A stretch of 64,000 nt of DNA from a virus, in the IMG/VR virus record IMGVR_UViG_3300017971_000228, positions 34,107-98,106 of that record, one strand, 5' to 3'. The notes beneath the pieces are model-generated. The model ran no database searches and was not told the DNA's origin. It saw only the letters and a program-made list of their open reading frames with translations. A program made the translations under genes and the position numbers. This document shows positions 34,747 to 42,990 of the stretch, one piece after another (the stretch's first letter is position 1; each line of letters begins with the position of its first letter).

Positions 34747-34863
34747 ATGATAGTGGCTGAATGGACGACTGGGGCTTATATCTTCTACGGGGTCATGACG
34801 TTGATGTTGGTAGTCTATGCCTATGATACTTGGCGTCGGTATGGCAGAAGAGGTAGAGGTTGA
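34747..34863 (+). CDS. 38-residue membrane peptide
   Basis: ATG after AAAGGGGGGA. One membrane helix (AYIFYGVMTLMLVVYAY) and an arginine/glycine tail (RRYGRRGRG). Too short for most gene callers. Confidence 0.5.
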   Translation: MIVAEWTTGAYIFYGVMTLMLVVYAYDTWRRYGRRGRG

Positions 34864-34870
34864 TTGATGC

Positions 34871-34888
34871 ATGCGAAAGGAGACATGA
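34871..34888 (+). CDS. Five-codon leader ORF MRKET
   Basis: ATG CGA AAG GAG ACA TGA. The AAGGAG codons are the SD for the transporter, whose ATG (34885) overlaps this stop. The same 12-mer ATGCGAAAGGAG recurs at 43577 and 53560. It may act only as a ribosome-loading cassette. Confidence 0.4.
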   Translation: MRKET

Positions 34889-35397
34889 TGGGAACAGTGT
34901 TGGTTAGTGTTTACTTGGTGGCAATCATAGCGGCGAACCTACTGACGGCATGGTTGGGTCCGTGGGTAACGCCCATCAACGGGTTTGTGTTCATCGGTCT
35001 GGACATCACGACACGCGATGCTCTACATGATGCGTGGAACAGGAAGGGTCTGTGGTGGAAGATGGGCCTGTTGATAGCGTCAGGTTCATTCATCTCCTGG
35101 ATCCTGAATCGCAACGCCGGGCAGATCGCAGTCGCATCCTTTATAGCCTTTGCCGTGAGCGGGTTGGTTGATGGTCTGGTCTACCATGCTTTCAGACGGT
35201 CATCGCGCTTTGAGCGGGTGAACTGGAGCAATCTTGCCAGCGCAGCTTCGGATTCAGTACTGTTTCCGTCACTGGCTTTTGGCTGGCCACCCAGCATGGA
35301 GATCGTTTACGGTCAGGCGACAGCGAAGGTGGCAGGTGGACTATTCTGGTCGCTACTGATGGTGAGATTTGGTCGTGATGTTACTTACGCCGAGTAG
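34885..35397 (+). CDS. VUT/QueT-like precursor transporter
   Basis: 170 residues with five or six hydrophobic segments. The segment FIGLDITTRDALHDAWN followed by two membrane helices is characteristic of the VUT family (YhhQ/QueT), which imports 7-deazaguanine precursors such as preQ0. The next gene looks like a DpdA-type transglycosylase, which uses such bases, so a salvage role for DNA modification is a strong contextual inference. No queC/D/E or folE gene is present in the window. Confidence 0.65.
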   Translation: MMGTVLVSVYLVAIIAANLLTAWLGPWVTPINGFVFIGLDITTRDALHDAWNRKGLWWKMGLLIASGSFISWILNRNAGQIAVASFIAFAVSGLVDGLVYHAFRRSSRFERVNWSNLASAASDSVLFPSLAFGWPPSMEIVYGQATAKVAGGLFWSLLMVRFGRDVTYAE

Positions 35398-36019
35398 TGC
35401 TGAAGTATGGCGAGGGGCGATCGTGGATCATCCTCGGCTAGTAGGAATTCTGGACAGTCCCGGGACACTTCATAGGTTCGTAAGAGACAGCGGGTGTCGC
35501 TGGGCTGGCGACAACGGAGCGTATAGCAAGAAGGGTTTTGCATCGAAACCTTACAGAAGGATGTTGGAAGTAATGGCAGATTGGCAACCACAGTGCCTTT
35601 TCATCGTTGCCCCCGATTCAGTGGGTGATGCTGAAGCAACTCTGAAACGGTTCCGTAAGTGGGAGCCAGAGCTGCATGCTGGAGGTTGGCCCGTAGCCTT
35701 TGTGTCGCAGGATGGACTCGCGCCAGAGGTGATTCCGTGGGACAGCTTTGAGTGTTTCTTTGTGGGTGGGACGGATGATTGGAAGTTGACGGTTCCGAGT
35801 GTGGCGCTGATGGCTGAAGCGAAGAGGCGTGGGAAGTGGTTGCACGTCGGAAGGGTGAACTCCCGTCCTCGTGTTCTCTTCTGCCATCATGTGGGAGCAG
35901 ATAGCTTTGATGGAACGCATTATGGATTTGAGCCAGATCGAGCAGCGAGGTGGGTAGTTCCGATGCTGCGATGGTTGGACAAGCAACCGACACTGGAGGG
36001 ACTAGAAGATGTCGCATAG
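35378..36019 (+). CDS. DpdA-like (TGT-related) DNA base-exchange enzyme
   Basis: 213 residues from ATG 35378, overlapping the transporter by 20 bases. Phage DpdA-type motifs are visible in order: GDNGAY, FIVAPDSVGD, VAFVSQDGL, FFVGGTDDWKL, and LHVGRVNSRPRVLFCHHVG followed by SFDGT. The family is related to tRNA-guanine transglycosylase and swaps guanine for a 7-deazaguanine in DNA. Assignment by motif memory, supported by the transporter next door. Confidence 0.6.
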   Translation: MLLTPSSAEVWRGAIVDHPRLVGILDSPGTLHRFVRDSGCRWAGDNGAYSKKGFASKPYRRMLEVMADWQPQCLFIVAPDSVGDAEATLKRFRKWEPELHAGGWPVAFVSQDGLAPEVIPWDSFECFFVGGTDDWKLTVPSVALMAEAKRRGKWLHVGRVNSRPRVLFCHHVGADSFDGTHYGFEPDRAARWVVPMLRWLDKQPTLEGLEDVA

Positions 36020-36028
36020 GAGGGTTGG

Positions 36029-36850
36029 GTGACGGATCTTTTGGTGCACCAAAACTCTGGGCGCCAACTCTACGCCACCAGCATCTGCCAAAACACTCCC
36101 GAGCACGTCCAGATTATCATTCACCAGCTGATAGACGGGCCTATGCCGGACATCGAAGAAGTGTCCTCCACCATCGGGGAACTGCTTAGGGCGGATGCTG
36201 ACATCAAGTGGGGTGTAGGGGACTTGCTGGTAGCGTTGCATCGTCGGGCTGGCGGTAGCAGGGATGACTGGGTGCAATACGTCAAGCAGGTCGCGTCCAT
36301 GATTCCCAACGTCGGCTATCACACACTCTGGACGTACTACGCTACGGCACTGATGTTCCCGGAAGAGAAGCGGATCGAGGACAAGGCGTTTAGCTGGCAT
36401 GTAGAGCTCATGCACCTTGCTGGCCACCAGTTGCCAAGGTCTGGGTGGTCCCAGGAAGAGCACGAAGCGGAACGCATAGAGAAGGTGGCGGAATTGCTGG
36501 AGACGGCGGCCGAAGAGGACTGGTCGCTGTCGAGGGTAAGGCAGGAACGGTTGGAGAGCCCGAGGGATGGGCTGGAGTTCACGGTTCCGATACCCGGATG
36601 GGTGGATGTAGTGGACTCGGAGACAGGTGAAGCTGAGCAGTTCTTAGTCTTTGGCAAGGATGCGCCAGTGAAAGCCGCGAAGTATGTCCTGGGGTGCCTA
36701 CGGATACAGTCGGGAAGGCATGAACCTATTGAGATAAGGGAGAGTCATGGTTGTCTGTGGAGTGACGGTAACGTTGTGGCATATCTTGGGACTGGCAAGC
36801 TGGCCCAGCGGGCGTGGCAGAAGGTGAAGGGGAAGGTGGTGGGTGGGTAA
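36029..36850 (+). CDS. Hypothetical protein of the modification region
   Basis: 273 residues from GTG after GGAGGGTTGG. The N-terminal two-thirds are helical (LLVALHRRAGGSRDDWVQYVK, KVAELLETAAEEDWSLSRVRQ); the C-terminal ~90 residues are strand-rich. The pattern recalls helical phage DNA-binding proteins but I do not recognise it. A GATTATCATTC copy lies in its frame at 36112. Confidence 0.5.
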   Translation: MTDLLVHQNSGRQLYATSICQNTPEHVQIIIHQLIDGPMPDIEEVSSTIGELLRADADIKWGVGDLLVALHRRAGGSRDDWVQYVKQVASMIPNVGYHTLWTYYATALMFPEEKRIEDKAFSWHVELMHLAGHQLPRSGWSQEEHEAERIEKVAELLETAAEEDWSLSRVRQERLESPRDGLEFTVPIPGWVDVVDSETGEAEQFLVFGKDAPVKAAKYVLGCLRIQSGRHEPIEIRESHGCLWSDGNVVAYLGTGKLAQRAWQKVKGKVVGG

Positions 36851-38012
36851 CCTGGGGCCATTCGAGCTAGATACCATCGTCGTGGGCGATTGTCTGGATG
36901 TGATGAAGCAGATGCCGGACAACTGTATTGACACCATTATCACCGATCCACCATACGGATTGGAGTTCCTGGACACTGATTGGGACAGCGGAGTGCCTGG
37001 GGTAGCTCACTGGCGGGTCGCTCTTCGAGTTGTCAAACCAGGAGCAATTCTTATGGCCTTCGGAGGAACTCGGGCTCACCACCGTTTGATGTGTGCCATC
37101 GAGGATGCAGGGTGGGAGATCAGAGACTGTATGATGTGGCTTTACGCTCAAGGCACCCCAAAAAGCCACAATATCAGTAAGGCGATAGACAAGGTGGCGC
37201 ATAACGGTGCGGGTGCCGCCACGTCTTGGGTCGGATGGGGGACTGCACTGAAACCTGCTTGGGAACCCATCATAGTAGCGATGAAGCCGAGAGAGGGGAC
37301 GTATGCGAACAATGCATTGAAGTGGGGTGTAGCGGGGCTGTGGATCGATGGGGGCAGGGTTGGTGGGGCTGATGGTCGTTGGCCACCAAACTTACTGCTG
37401 ACCCATGACGAAGAATGTGAAACGGCCATGGGCAGCAGCTCAGAGACTGTTACCTATTCGAGGTGTTGTCCTGGATGTCCAGTTCGCATACTGAGTGAAC
37501 AGAGCGGAGAGAGGCCGAGCGCTGGGTACTATCGTGATCCGGCAGGGGATTGTCAACCACGAAGAGGGGCGAAGGATATGTTCGGTCATCGCTATCGAAA
37601 GGATGCACGAAGAAGGACGGCGCGATATAGCGGAGATACTGGGACCGCCGCTCGGTTCTTCTACCAGCCTAAATCATCATTCTTAGAACGGGAAGAGGGT
37701 CTTATCGGCAAGTTGCCCTGTGTGGTTTGTGGGGGGCTAGACACAAAGACTCACGTTGGTTCGGAAGGCAGAGAAATCAACTGTCATAGAAACAACCATC
37801 CTACGGTAAAGCCTCTAGCGTTGATGGAGTACCTGTGCTGTCTCACAAGAACACCATCAGGGGGTATAGTAGCTGATCCCTTTGCTGGTAGTGGATCAAC
37901 GTTGCTGGCAGCAAAGAAGACGGGGCGCAGCTATTTCGGTTGTGATAACAATTCTAGGTACGTTAGGATCGCCAAGGCGCGCTTGTCTGCTGTGCAATTG
38001 GCCCTACTGTGA
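36843..38012 (+). CDS. DNA methyltransferase, beta class (M2)
   Basis: 389 residues from GTG. Motif IV is TDPPYG (34-39), then FLDTDWDSG; motif I is ADPFAGSGST near the end. A long middle insert has cysteine knuckles (CCPGCP, CVVCGG), and the conserved IDGGRVGG, GRWPPNLLL and GTAARFF segments are shared with the methyltransferase at 46413. The N-terminus is near-identical to that of M1. Modified base and site unknown. Confidence 0.85.
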   Translation: MGNLGPFELDTIVVGDCLDVMKQMPDNCIDTIITDPPYGLEFLDTDWDSGVPGVAHWRVALRVVKPGAILMAFGGTRAHHRLMCAIEDAGWEIRDCMMWLYAQGTPKSHNISKAIDKVAHNGAGAATSWVGWGTALKPAWEPIIVAMKPREGTYANNALKWGVAGLWIDGGRVGGADGRWPPNLLLTHDEECETAMGSSSETVTYSRCCPGCPVRILSEQSGERPSAGYYRDPAGDCQPRRGAKDMFGHRYRKDARRRTARYSGDTGTAARFFYQPKSSFLEREEGLIGKLPCVVCGGLDTKTHVGSEGREINCHRNNHPTVKPLALMEYLCCLTRTPSGGIVADPFAGSGSTLLAAKKTGRSYFGCDNNSRYVRIAKARLSAVQLALL

Positions 38013-38028
38013 AAGGATAGATAGCAGA

Positions 38029-38244
38029 ATGATTCAGCCGATTCATTTGTCCTGGTTACTGAGCGCCACTTCAGGTGTGATGCTCTGGCTGATGGGTAAC
38101 AAGAGCAAGTGGGGGCCACGGTTAGGACTGGTGAACCAAGTACTCTGGATCTTCTATGCTGTGTGGTTGCGTCAGTGGGGGCTGCTTCCTGGTGTCATCG
38201 TTTACACGCTGATTCATGCTCGGAACGTGATGCGATGGCGATGA
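38029..38244 (+). CDS. 71-residue membrane protein
   Basis: ATG 38029 after GAAAGGATAG. Three hydrophobic segments (HLSWLLSATSGVMLWLMG, GLVNQVLWIFYAVWL, LLPGVIVYTLIHARNV). Similar small three-helix proteins occur in phages, with unknown function. Overlaps the radical SAM start by 10 bases. Confidence 0.6.
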   Translation: MIQPIHLSWLLSATSGVMLWLMGNKSKWGPRLGLVNQVLWIFYAVWLRQWGLLPGVIVYTLIHARNVMRWR

Positions 38245-39050
38245 TAAGAGTGTTCCCGCGTCGAACGTCGTTGACGCCAAGTGATCCCTATGCTTTTATT
38301 GGTGATCCTCCCCTGTGGCGGCCAGAGGCAGATGAAGTGCATGTCTCGGTTGCTTTTACCTGGGACATTGAAGAGGGACAGCGGCTGAGGGGTGCCTGGG
38401 CAAACCACTATGAGATTGTCAAGATCGGTGGACCCGCTTTCGGTGGGAATGGCGACTTCATTCCTGGACGCTACGTCAAGCCCGGAGTGACGTTCACGAC
38501 TAGGGGTTGTCCGAACCACTGTCCTTGGTGTCTGGTGCCAGAGCGCGAAGGGGAGCTTAAGCTGCTGGACATCAAGCCTGGGTGGATCATACAGGACAAC
38601 AACCTATTAGCAGCACCGCGCAAGCACAAGGAGGAAGTACTGGCGATGCTAAAGGCCCAGAATCGTGCAGTTTCGTTTTCTGGGGGCTTAGACGCACGAT
38701 TGCTCGATTCATGGTTCGCAGATGAACTGCGGTCACTGAAGATTGGGCAGGTCTTTCTAGCAGCGGATACCGTGGGGCGATTGCAGTCAGTTGAGAAGGC
38801 CATTGACAGATTATCATTCCTGAACAAGTGGCAGATCCGAGTGTACACCATGATCGGATATGGTAGAGAGACTATGGCGGATACTGAGGCGCGGATGGAA
38901 GCAGTCTGGCAGATGGGCGGAACGCCTTTTGCCCAACTCTATCAGCCGCCCGACCAGTACCTGAACTATTCGCGTGAGTGGAAGGCACTGATGAGAACGT
39001 GGAGTCGTCCGGCGGCGATGGTGGCTAAGCATGGAGGATGGCATTCATGA
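38235..39050 (+). CDS. Radical SAM protein
   Basis: 271 residues from ATG 38235. The iron-sulfur motif is C-P-N-H-C-P-W-C in FTTRGCPNHCPWCLVPEREG, a canonical CX3CX2C. Barrel strands follow (AVSFSGGLDARLL, QVFLAADTVG, WQIRVYTMIGYG). It is not QueE, whose cysteine loop and flanks differ. Given the surrounding methyltransferases and deazaguanine-type genes, it may modify a nucleobase or a protein; the substrate is unknown. Confidence 0.8.
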   Translation: MAMIRVFPRRTSLTPSDPYAFIGDPPLWRPEADEVHVSVAFTWDIEEGQRLRGAWANHYEIVKIGGPAFGGNGDFIPGRYVKPGVTFTTRGCPNHCPWCLVPEREGELKLLDIKPGWIIQDNNLLAAPRKHKEEVLAMLKAQNRAVSFSGGLDARLLDSWFADELRSLKIGQVFLAADTVGRLQSVEKAIDRLSFLNKWQIRVYTMIGYGRETMADTEARMEAVWQMGGTPFAQLYQPPDQYLNYSREWKALMRTWSRPAAMVAKHGGWHS

Positions 39051-39529
39051 AGATTCTATCCGTAGACCTAGCCGCTCGCGCCTCCGGCTTCGCACTCTTC
39101 GACAACGGTGAACTCATCTCCCACGGTACGATTATCATTCCCAAGCTGGACTCGCACCACCAGTGGATGTGGGATCTGTACGAGGACTTCTGCGATAGCT
39201 TGCCCTGGGACGATGTGGAGCACGTGGTGGTGGAGTTCGACCAGAACATCGCGGCCTATTCCAAGATGAATGTCAAGAGCAAGCGGCGGATGTACTCGGC
39301 GATGGACGTGCTGATCCTGGCGAAGCATGCCATGTCGGATGCGGAACTGCATGAAGTCAAGCCTCGATCCTGGCAGAAGGCGATGCTGAGCGGATTCCCC
39401 GGCAGCACCAAGGACGCATCGGTAGCGGTGGCGCGGTCCATCTGGCCCTCGGAAGCGTGGACGGAGCATGATGCGGACGCGGCGTTGATGGGGGAGTGGT
39501 GGAGGAAGGATCGTCAGTGGGAGAGCTAG
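39047..39529 (+). CDS. RuvC-like Holliday junction resolvase
   Basis: 160 residues from ATG 39047, nine bases after GGAGG; ATG 39038 is the alternative. RNase H-fold acids are in place: D7 (ILSVDLAARASGFALF), E63 (HVVVEFDQN) and the H141/D144 region (TEHDADAALMGEWW). It would resolve branched DNA before packaging or in recombination with the annealing protein. Overlaps the next methyltransferase by 13 bases. Confidence 0.8.
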   Translation: MKILSVDLAARASGFALFDNGELISHGTIIIPKLDSHHQWMWDLYEDFCDSLPWDDVEHVVVEFDQNIAAYSKMNVKSKRRMYSAMDVLILAKHAMSDAELHEVKPRSWQKAMLSGFPGSTKDASVAVARSIWPSEAWTEHDADAALMGEWWRKDRQWES

Positions 39530-42500
39530 GGCCCTATGAACCCGACACCATAGTCCATGGCCATGTGCTGGAAGTGCTAAGACAGCTGCCGGACGAGAGT
39601 ATTCATTGCTGTATCACCTCACCTCCCTACTGGGGCCTACGCGCATACGGCACCCAGCTCCAGGTCTGGGGAGGGGATAGCGAGTGTCGGCATGTGTGGG
39701 GATTAGAGCAAGCGAACATCTGTCAGACCGCCGGTCTGACAGATAAGCAGATGACCAACAGGGGGAGCTATCATGGTGGAGGCACCAATAGTTTCTGTTC
39801 CCTCTGTGGTGCATGGCGTGGGGAGCTAGGACTTGAACCGTCGCCTGAACAGTTTGTTCAACACTTGGTGGAGATATTCAGGGAAGTGCGGCGGGTGTTG
39901 AGACAGGATGGGACGCTGTGGCTGAACCTCGGCCAGTCATACTGGGGTGGCAAAGGACAAAGCAATTATGCGTTCCAAGAACGGCGAGAGAGTCCATCCA
40001 TTGAAGGTAAACAGCACAACATAACCAGCATGGGGGAAACGCGACCGTCGGATGGTAGTCACGCTGTGTTCAAGCCTAAAGACCTCGTCCCCATCCCCTG
40101 GATGGTAGCGATGGCTCTTCAGCAAGATGGCTGGTGGTTGCGGTCATCCATCATCTGGTGTCTTGCTGGTGAGACTCCTCTACTATGTCGGGTTGACGGT
40201 CGGATCTGGCACGGCACCATTGAGGAGTTGCAGCGCCGATGGGCAGAGTGGCAGACAGTTGAAATGCCCACGATGGGCAAGGGCTACTCCAGGCACTGGG
40301 TCAAGGTTCGTTCTGTGGTGCAGACTGGAGTGCGTGAGGTGAAGCGCATAACTCTCACCAACGGTGCAGAGGTGCTGGCTACCGGCGACCACAAGTTTCC
40401 GGTCAGAAAGAGCACTCTGGCGGGGAGGACATTGAAGTGGATGAATGCGCCTGTCTCAGTACCAGTTAGCGATCTGAGTCCTGGAATGTACCTGTACCAG
40501 AACACACAAATTGAGTCTGGTCTCCCAGAAGGAACAGTACAGGACTACAAGAATGGATACTGGGTTGGCTTCTACTTAGCAGAAGGATATCGAGTAAGTA
40601 CGAATTATGAAACTCTCAGGTTGGCCTGCGGAACACAGGACCGAGAGATTATCAATCGGCTGATATCCTGGGGGATCCCCTTGACTGTAATTGAGAGAGA
40701 GGGGGAGCGACTAACTATCAACCTGCGCATAAGACATGGCGGGGCGGCGTGGAGGGATGTTATCCTATCTCATATAACAGGCCGAAGTGCTGCTACCAAG
40801 AAGCTTAAGCAGGACGTCTTCAACCGCAGTCTCTTATTCTTAGAAGGACTGTTGTATGGCTTTCTGGACGGGGATGGAACTTGGGATGAAGCGGGGCGTC
40901 GGTGGCGCGTCGGGATGACCGCTAAGAACAAGACCCTAGTGAATCAATTCGAGGCCATTTGCCGAATCCTGGGACTAGAGTTTCGGCGTGAGAGGATCAA
41001 GGATGTGGGGGCGTTTGGCAAGGTACATAAGGCGGTCAGATTCAACATCATCAATCTCGCAGCCAACTACCGAGGTAAGGGCAAGATCGTTGTAGAAGAT
41101 ACGGTTACTAGGAGAATCCGCAGCATTGATCCAGCAGGAAGTAGATCTGTTTACGACCTAGAACTAGAGCCGTTGTACGGTGGCGAAAGAGCGAATCAGT
41201 GGGTGCCATCTAGTGGTGAGACTTCGGATGCGAGGAAGGTTCCCTACAATCATCTCTACTTCCTTGGCAATGGCATCTGGACTCATAACTGCAAAGGATC
41301 ATCTTTCGCTACCCATCAAGCCGAGTGTCCTCACTGCAACCACAAGTTCGAGACACAGTACAGCGGATCATGTATGCCTGAGTCGGTGAAAGATCGCCCC
41401 ACTCAGAGCTACGAATACGTCTTCTTGCTGGCGAAGGACAAACGGTATTTCTATGACCAGGAAGCGGTAAGGGAACCGCACTCCCGCGACTGGTCGCGGG
41501 AGTCATGGGCACAGCAGGTCAACTATGGCACCAAGACACAGAGTTCGCTGGGGCAGCTACATGGGGGGAACAAGACAATAGCGGAGACATACAATCCTTC
41601 TGGCCGCAACTTGAGATCGGTTTGGACCATCAACCCCCATCCTTTCAATGACTGGATACAAACCGTCCGTCTGGTCCGTGTGGGACTGGATGGCGTTTCC
41701 GATGGCATGATGCACATAACGTCTCCAAGTTGTCCAGTTCATGGTTGTTTGGGTCGTCCAGATGATGGACGTGGAGAAGATGGTCAGAGCCACATATCAC
41801 GCACTGATGGTTGTCCCGACCCAGAGCCTGAGTCCTTGCTTGCTTATAGTTCCACACGTCCCTTGCTGCCGAAGCCGGGTTGTAGTTCGGGTTCGCAGGT
41901 CCACCAGTGTTCTCATGCTGCCATTGGCCATAGCAATCAAAACCACAGAACGGACCGCGCTCGGTTGACCAGTCCTTCATGTAGGCTTTGCGCTCAAAGC
42001 TCTTGCCGCATTGGCGACAAACAAGAGTTACTCGTTTGCGCTGTGCTTCATGAGAACATGCCCGACTGCAATACTTGGCCGGATGAGATGGGCGCTCGTT
42101 TACTGGATCGAATCCCTTACCACATTGTTGACAAGTCTTCATACTTGCCTCCTTCCTGTACTTGTGGATTCTATCACAAAGTTACCAAGGAGTCAAGTCA
42201 TTTCGCAACCTATCCCCCCGAACTCATCACCCCCATGATCCTTGCTGGCACTTCAGCCCGTGGGGTTTGTCCTAAGTGTGGGAGTCCGTGGGAGAGGGTG
42301 GTGAAGGGGACAGGCAATATGGTGCAACAACACTGGGCTCCTGGTACACAAGAAAAGATAGACACTGCCCAGGGTAAACACGGCAATAGCAGCGTATTCA
42401 ACACAGGGTACATCGAACAGCGGACTACTACTGGCTGGCAACCCACCTGTTCATGCGGCCACGAAGATACCGTGCCGGCTATCGTCTTGGACCCCTTCAT

Positions 42501-42627
42501 GGGCAGCGGTACGACAGCGATGGTCGCCCTGGAGAATCGTCGTCAGTTCCTGGGTATTGAACTGAATCCAGAGTATGTAGCGATGGCAGAGAACCGCATA
42601 GCGGCGGTGCAGCCGAGGATGCTATGA
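39517..42627 (+). CDS. DNA methyltransferase (M3) carrying an intein and an antisense HNH insertion
   Basis: 1036-residue precursor from GTG 39517. Exteins: GELGPYEPDTIV (as in M1 and M2), SPPYWG motif IV (~37-42), a conserved SSIIW segment, MPESVKDRPTQSYEYVFLLAK, RSVWTINPHPF, SHFATYPPELITPMILAGT, a zinc knuckle (CPKCG...CSCG) and motif I LDPFMGSGTT. Residues 215-591 are an intein placed right after SSIIW. A second block of ~180 residues between NPHPFND and SSHFATYP lies antisense to an HNH gene and reads open. Whether enzyme containing that block is active is unknown. It starts within the resolvase gene. Confidence 0.85.
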   Translation: MGELGPYEPDTIVHGHVLEVLRQLPDESIHCCITSPPYWGLRAYGTQLQVWGGDSECRHVWGLEQANICQTAGLTDKQMTNRGSYHGGGTNSFCSLCGAWRGELGLEPSPEQFVQHLVEIFREVRRVLRQDGTLWLNLGQSYWGGKGQSNYAFQERRESPSIEGKQHNITSMGETRPSDGSHAVFKPKDLVPIPWMVAMALQQDGWWLRSSIIWCLAGETPLLCRVDGRIWHGTIEELQRRWAEWQTVEMPTMGKGYSRHWVKVRSVVQTGVREVKRITLTNGAEVLATGDHKFPVRKSTLAGRTLKWMNAPVSVPVSDLSPGMYLYQNTQIESGLPEGTVQDYKNGYWVGFYLAEGYRVSTNYETLRLACGTQDREIINRLISWGIPLTVIEREGERLTINLRIRHGGAAWRDVILSHITGRSAATKKLKQDVFNRSLLFLEGLLYGFLDGDGTWDEAGRRWRVGMTAKNKTLVNQFEAICRILGLEFRRERIKDVGAFGKVHKAVRFNIINLAANYRGKGKIVVEDTVTRRIRSIDPAGSRSVYDLELEPLYGGERANQWVPSSGETSDARKVPYNHLYFLGNGIWTHNCKGSSFATHQAECPHCNHKFETQYSGSCMPESVKDRPTQSYEYVFLLAKDKRYFYDQEAVREPHSRDWSRESWAQQVNYGTKTQSSLGQLHGGNKTIAETYNPSGRNLRSVWTINPHPFNDWIQTVRLVRVGLDGVSDGMMHITSPSCPVHGCLGRPDDGRGEDGQSHISRTDGCPDPEPESLLAYSSTRPLLPKPGCSSGSQVHQCSHAAIGHSNQNHRTDRARLTSPSCRLCAQSSCRIGDKQELLVCAVLHENMPDCNTWPDEMGARLLDRIPYHIVDKSSYLPPSCTCGFYHKVTKESSHFATYPPELITPMILAGTSARGVCPKCGSPWERVVKGTGNMVQQHWAPGTQEKIDTAQGKHGNSSVFNTGYIEQRTTTGWQPTCSCGHEDTVPAIVLDPFMGSGTTAMVALENRRQFLGIELNPEYVAMAENRIAAVQPRML
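40159..41289 (+). mobile_element. Intein with LAGLIDADG endonuclease in methyltransferase M3
   Basis: 377 residues. Block A is CLAGETPLLC (Cys1), block B contains ATGDHKFPV. LAGLIDADG-like helices are GYWVGFYLAEGY and LEGLLYGFLDGDG. Block G ends FLGNGIWTHN and the +1 residue of the C-extein is Cys. All residues for self-splicing (C1, His-Asn end, Cys+1) are present. The insertion point is the conserved IIW segment beside the active site, a typical intein target. Confidence 0.9.
41645..42142 (-). CDS. HNH homing endonuclease, antisense inside methyltransferase M3
   Basis: 165 residues read on the minus strand. Two N-terminal zinc knuckles (CQQCGKGF, CRQCGKSF) are followed by NUMOD-like PANPNYNPASAARDVWNYK and an HNH core (CVICGSDHLLHVHHLDDPNN then LETLCASCHRKRH). 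A perfect SD (AGGAAGGAGG) and its own promoter lie upstream. The gene fills nearly all of a block missing from related methyltransferases. It looks like a freestanding homing gene inserted antisense. Confidence 0.85.
   Translation of the reverse strand: MKTCQQCGKGFDPVNERPSHPAKYCSRACSHEAQRKRVTLVCRQCGKSFERKAYMKDWSTERGPFCGFDCYGQWQHENTGGPANPNYNPASAARDVWNYKQARTQALGRDNHQCVICGSDHLLHVHHLDDPNNHELDNLETLCASCHRKRHPVPHGPDGRFVSSH
42168..42196 (-). promoter_or_regulatory. Promoter of the antisense HNH gene
   Basis: Minus-strand TTGACT (42191-42196), a 17-base spacer and TAGAAT (42168-42173), each one mismatch from consensus. The start codon is 26 bases farther on. It lies inside the methyltransferase gene, so the mobile gene carries its own expression signal. 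Confidence 0.75.
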
Positions 42628-42755
42628 GATGGCAGCGACGTGACAAGAAGCTACGCCGGCGACGAAGCCGGATTATCAAACATGGCAAGGCGTTCGGTGA
42701 GATGGTAGCCAACGCCATACGCAAACGCAGAGACAAGACTCGGAGGAAGAAGTGA
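42624..42755 (+). CDS. 43-residue highly basic protein
   Basis: ATGA overlap with the methyltransferase stop. About half the residues are Arg or Lys (MRWQRRDKKLRRRRSRIIKH and a C-terminal RKRRDKTRRKK). It would bind nucleic acid. A GATTATCAAAC copy encodes part of it. Confidence 0.5.
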   Translation: MRWQRRDKKLRRRRSRIIKHGKAFGEMVANAIRKRRDKTRRKK

Positions 42756-42988
42756 GACTCACGGTGTTTACGACGAATATGTGCCATGCCTGTCACGAGG
42801 CGATGGACTATCTGAGAGGACGCAATTATCAGTTTGCGGAGGTGGATATACGGAGCGCAGAAAGCATGTTACGGGTGCGCACAGGAGGGAAGAGGCCAAC
42901 AGCACCGACACTGTACGATTCAGATTCGGGAAGGCTAGTGGTGGGGTTCCAGCCTGATATGTATGACAGATTCCTGGACGGGAGATAG
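42752..42988 (+). CDS. Glutaredoxin/NrdH-like protein
   Basis: 78 residues from GTG. Thioredoxin-fold start RLTVFTTNMCHACHEAMDYL with a CxxC redox pair (CHAC) and the TAPTL cis-proline segment. Phage NrdH-like proteins reduce ribonucleotide reductase; no RNR gene is in the window. Confidence 0.75.
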   Translation: MRLTVFTTNMCHACHEAMDYLRGRNYQFAEVDIRSAESMLRVRTGGKRPTAPTLYDSDSGRLVVGFQPDMYDRFLDGR

Positions 42989-42990
42989 GC

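Noticed and set aside
41645-42195. Group I intron as host of the HNH gene
   Set aside because: Only about 50 bases of the insertion lie outside the HNH ORF, too little for a catalytic core, and the ORF is antisense to the host gene.
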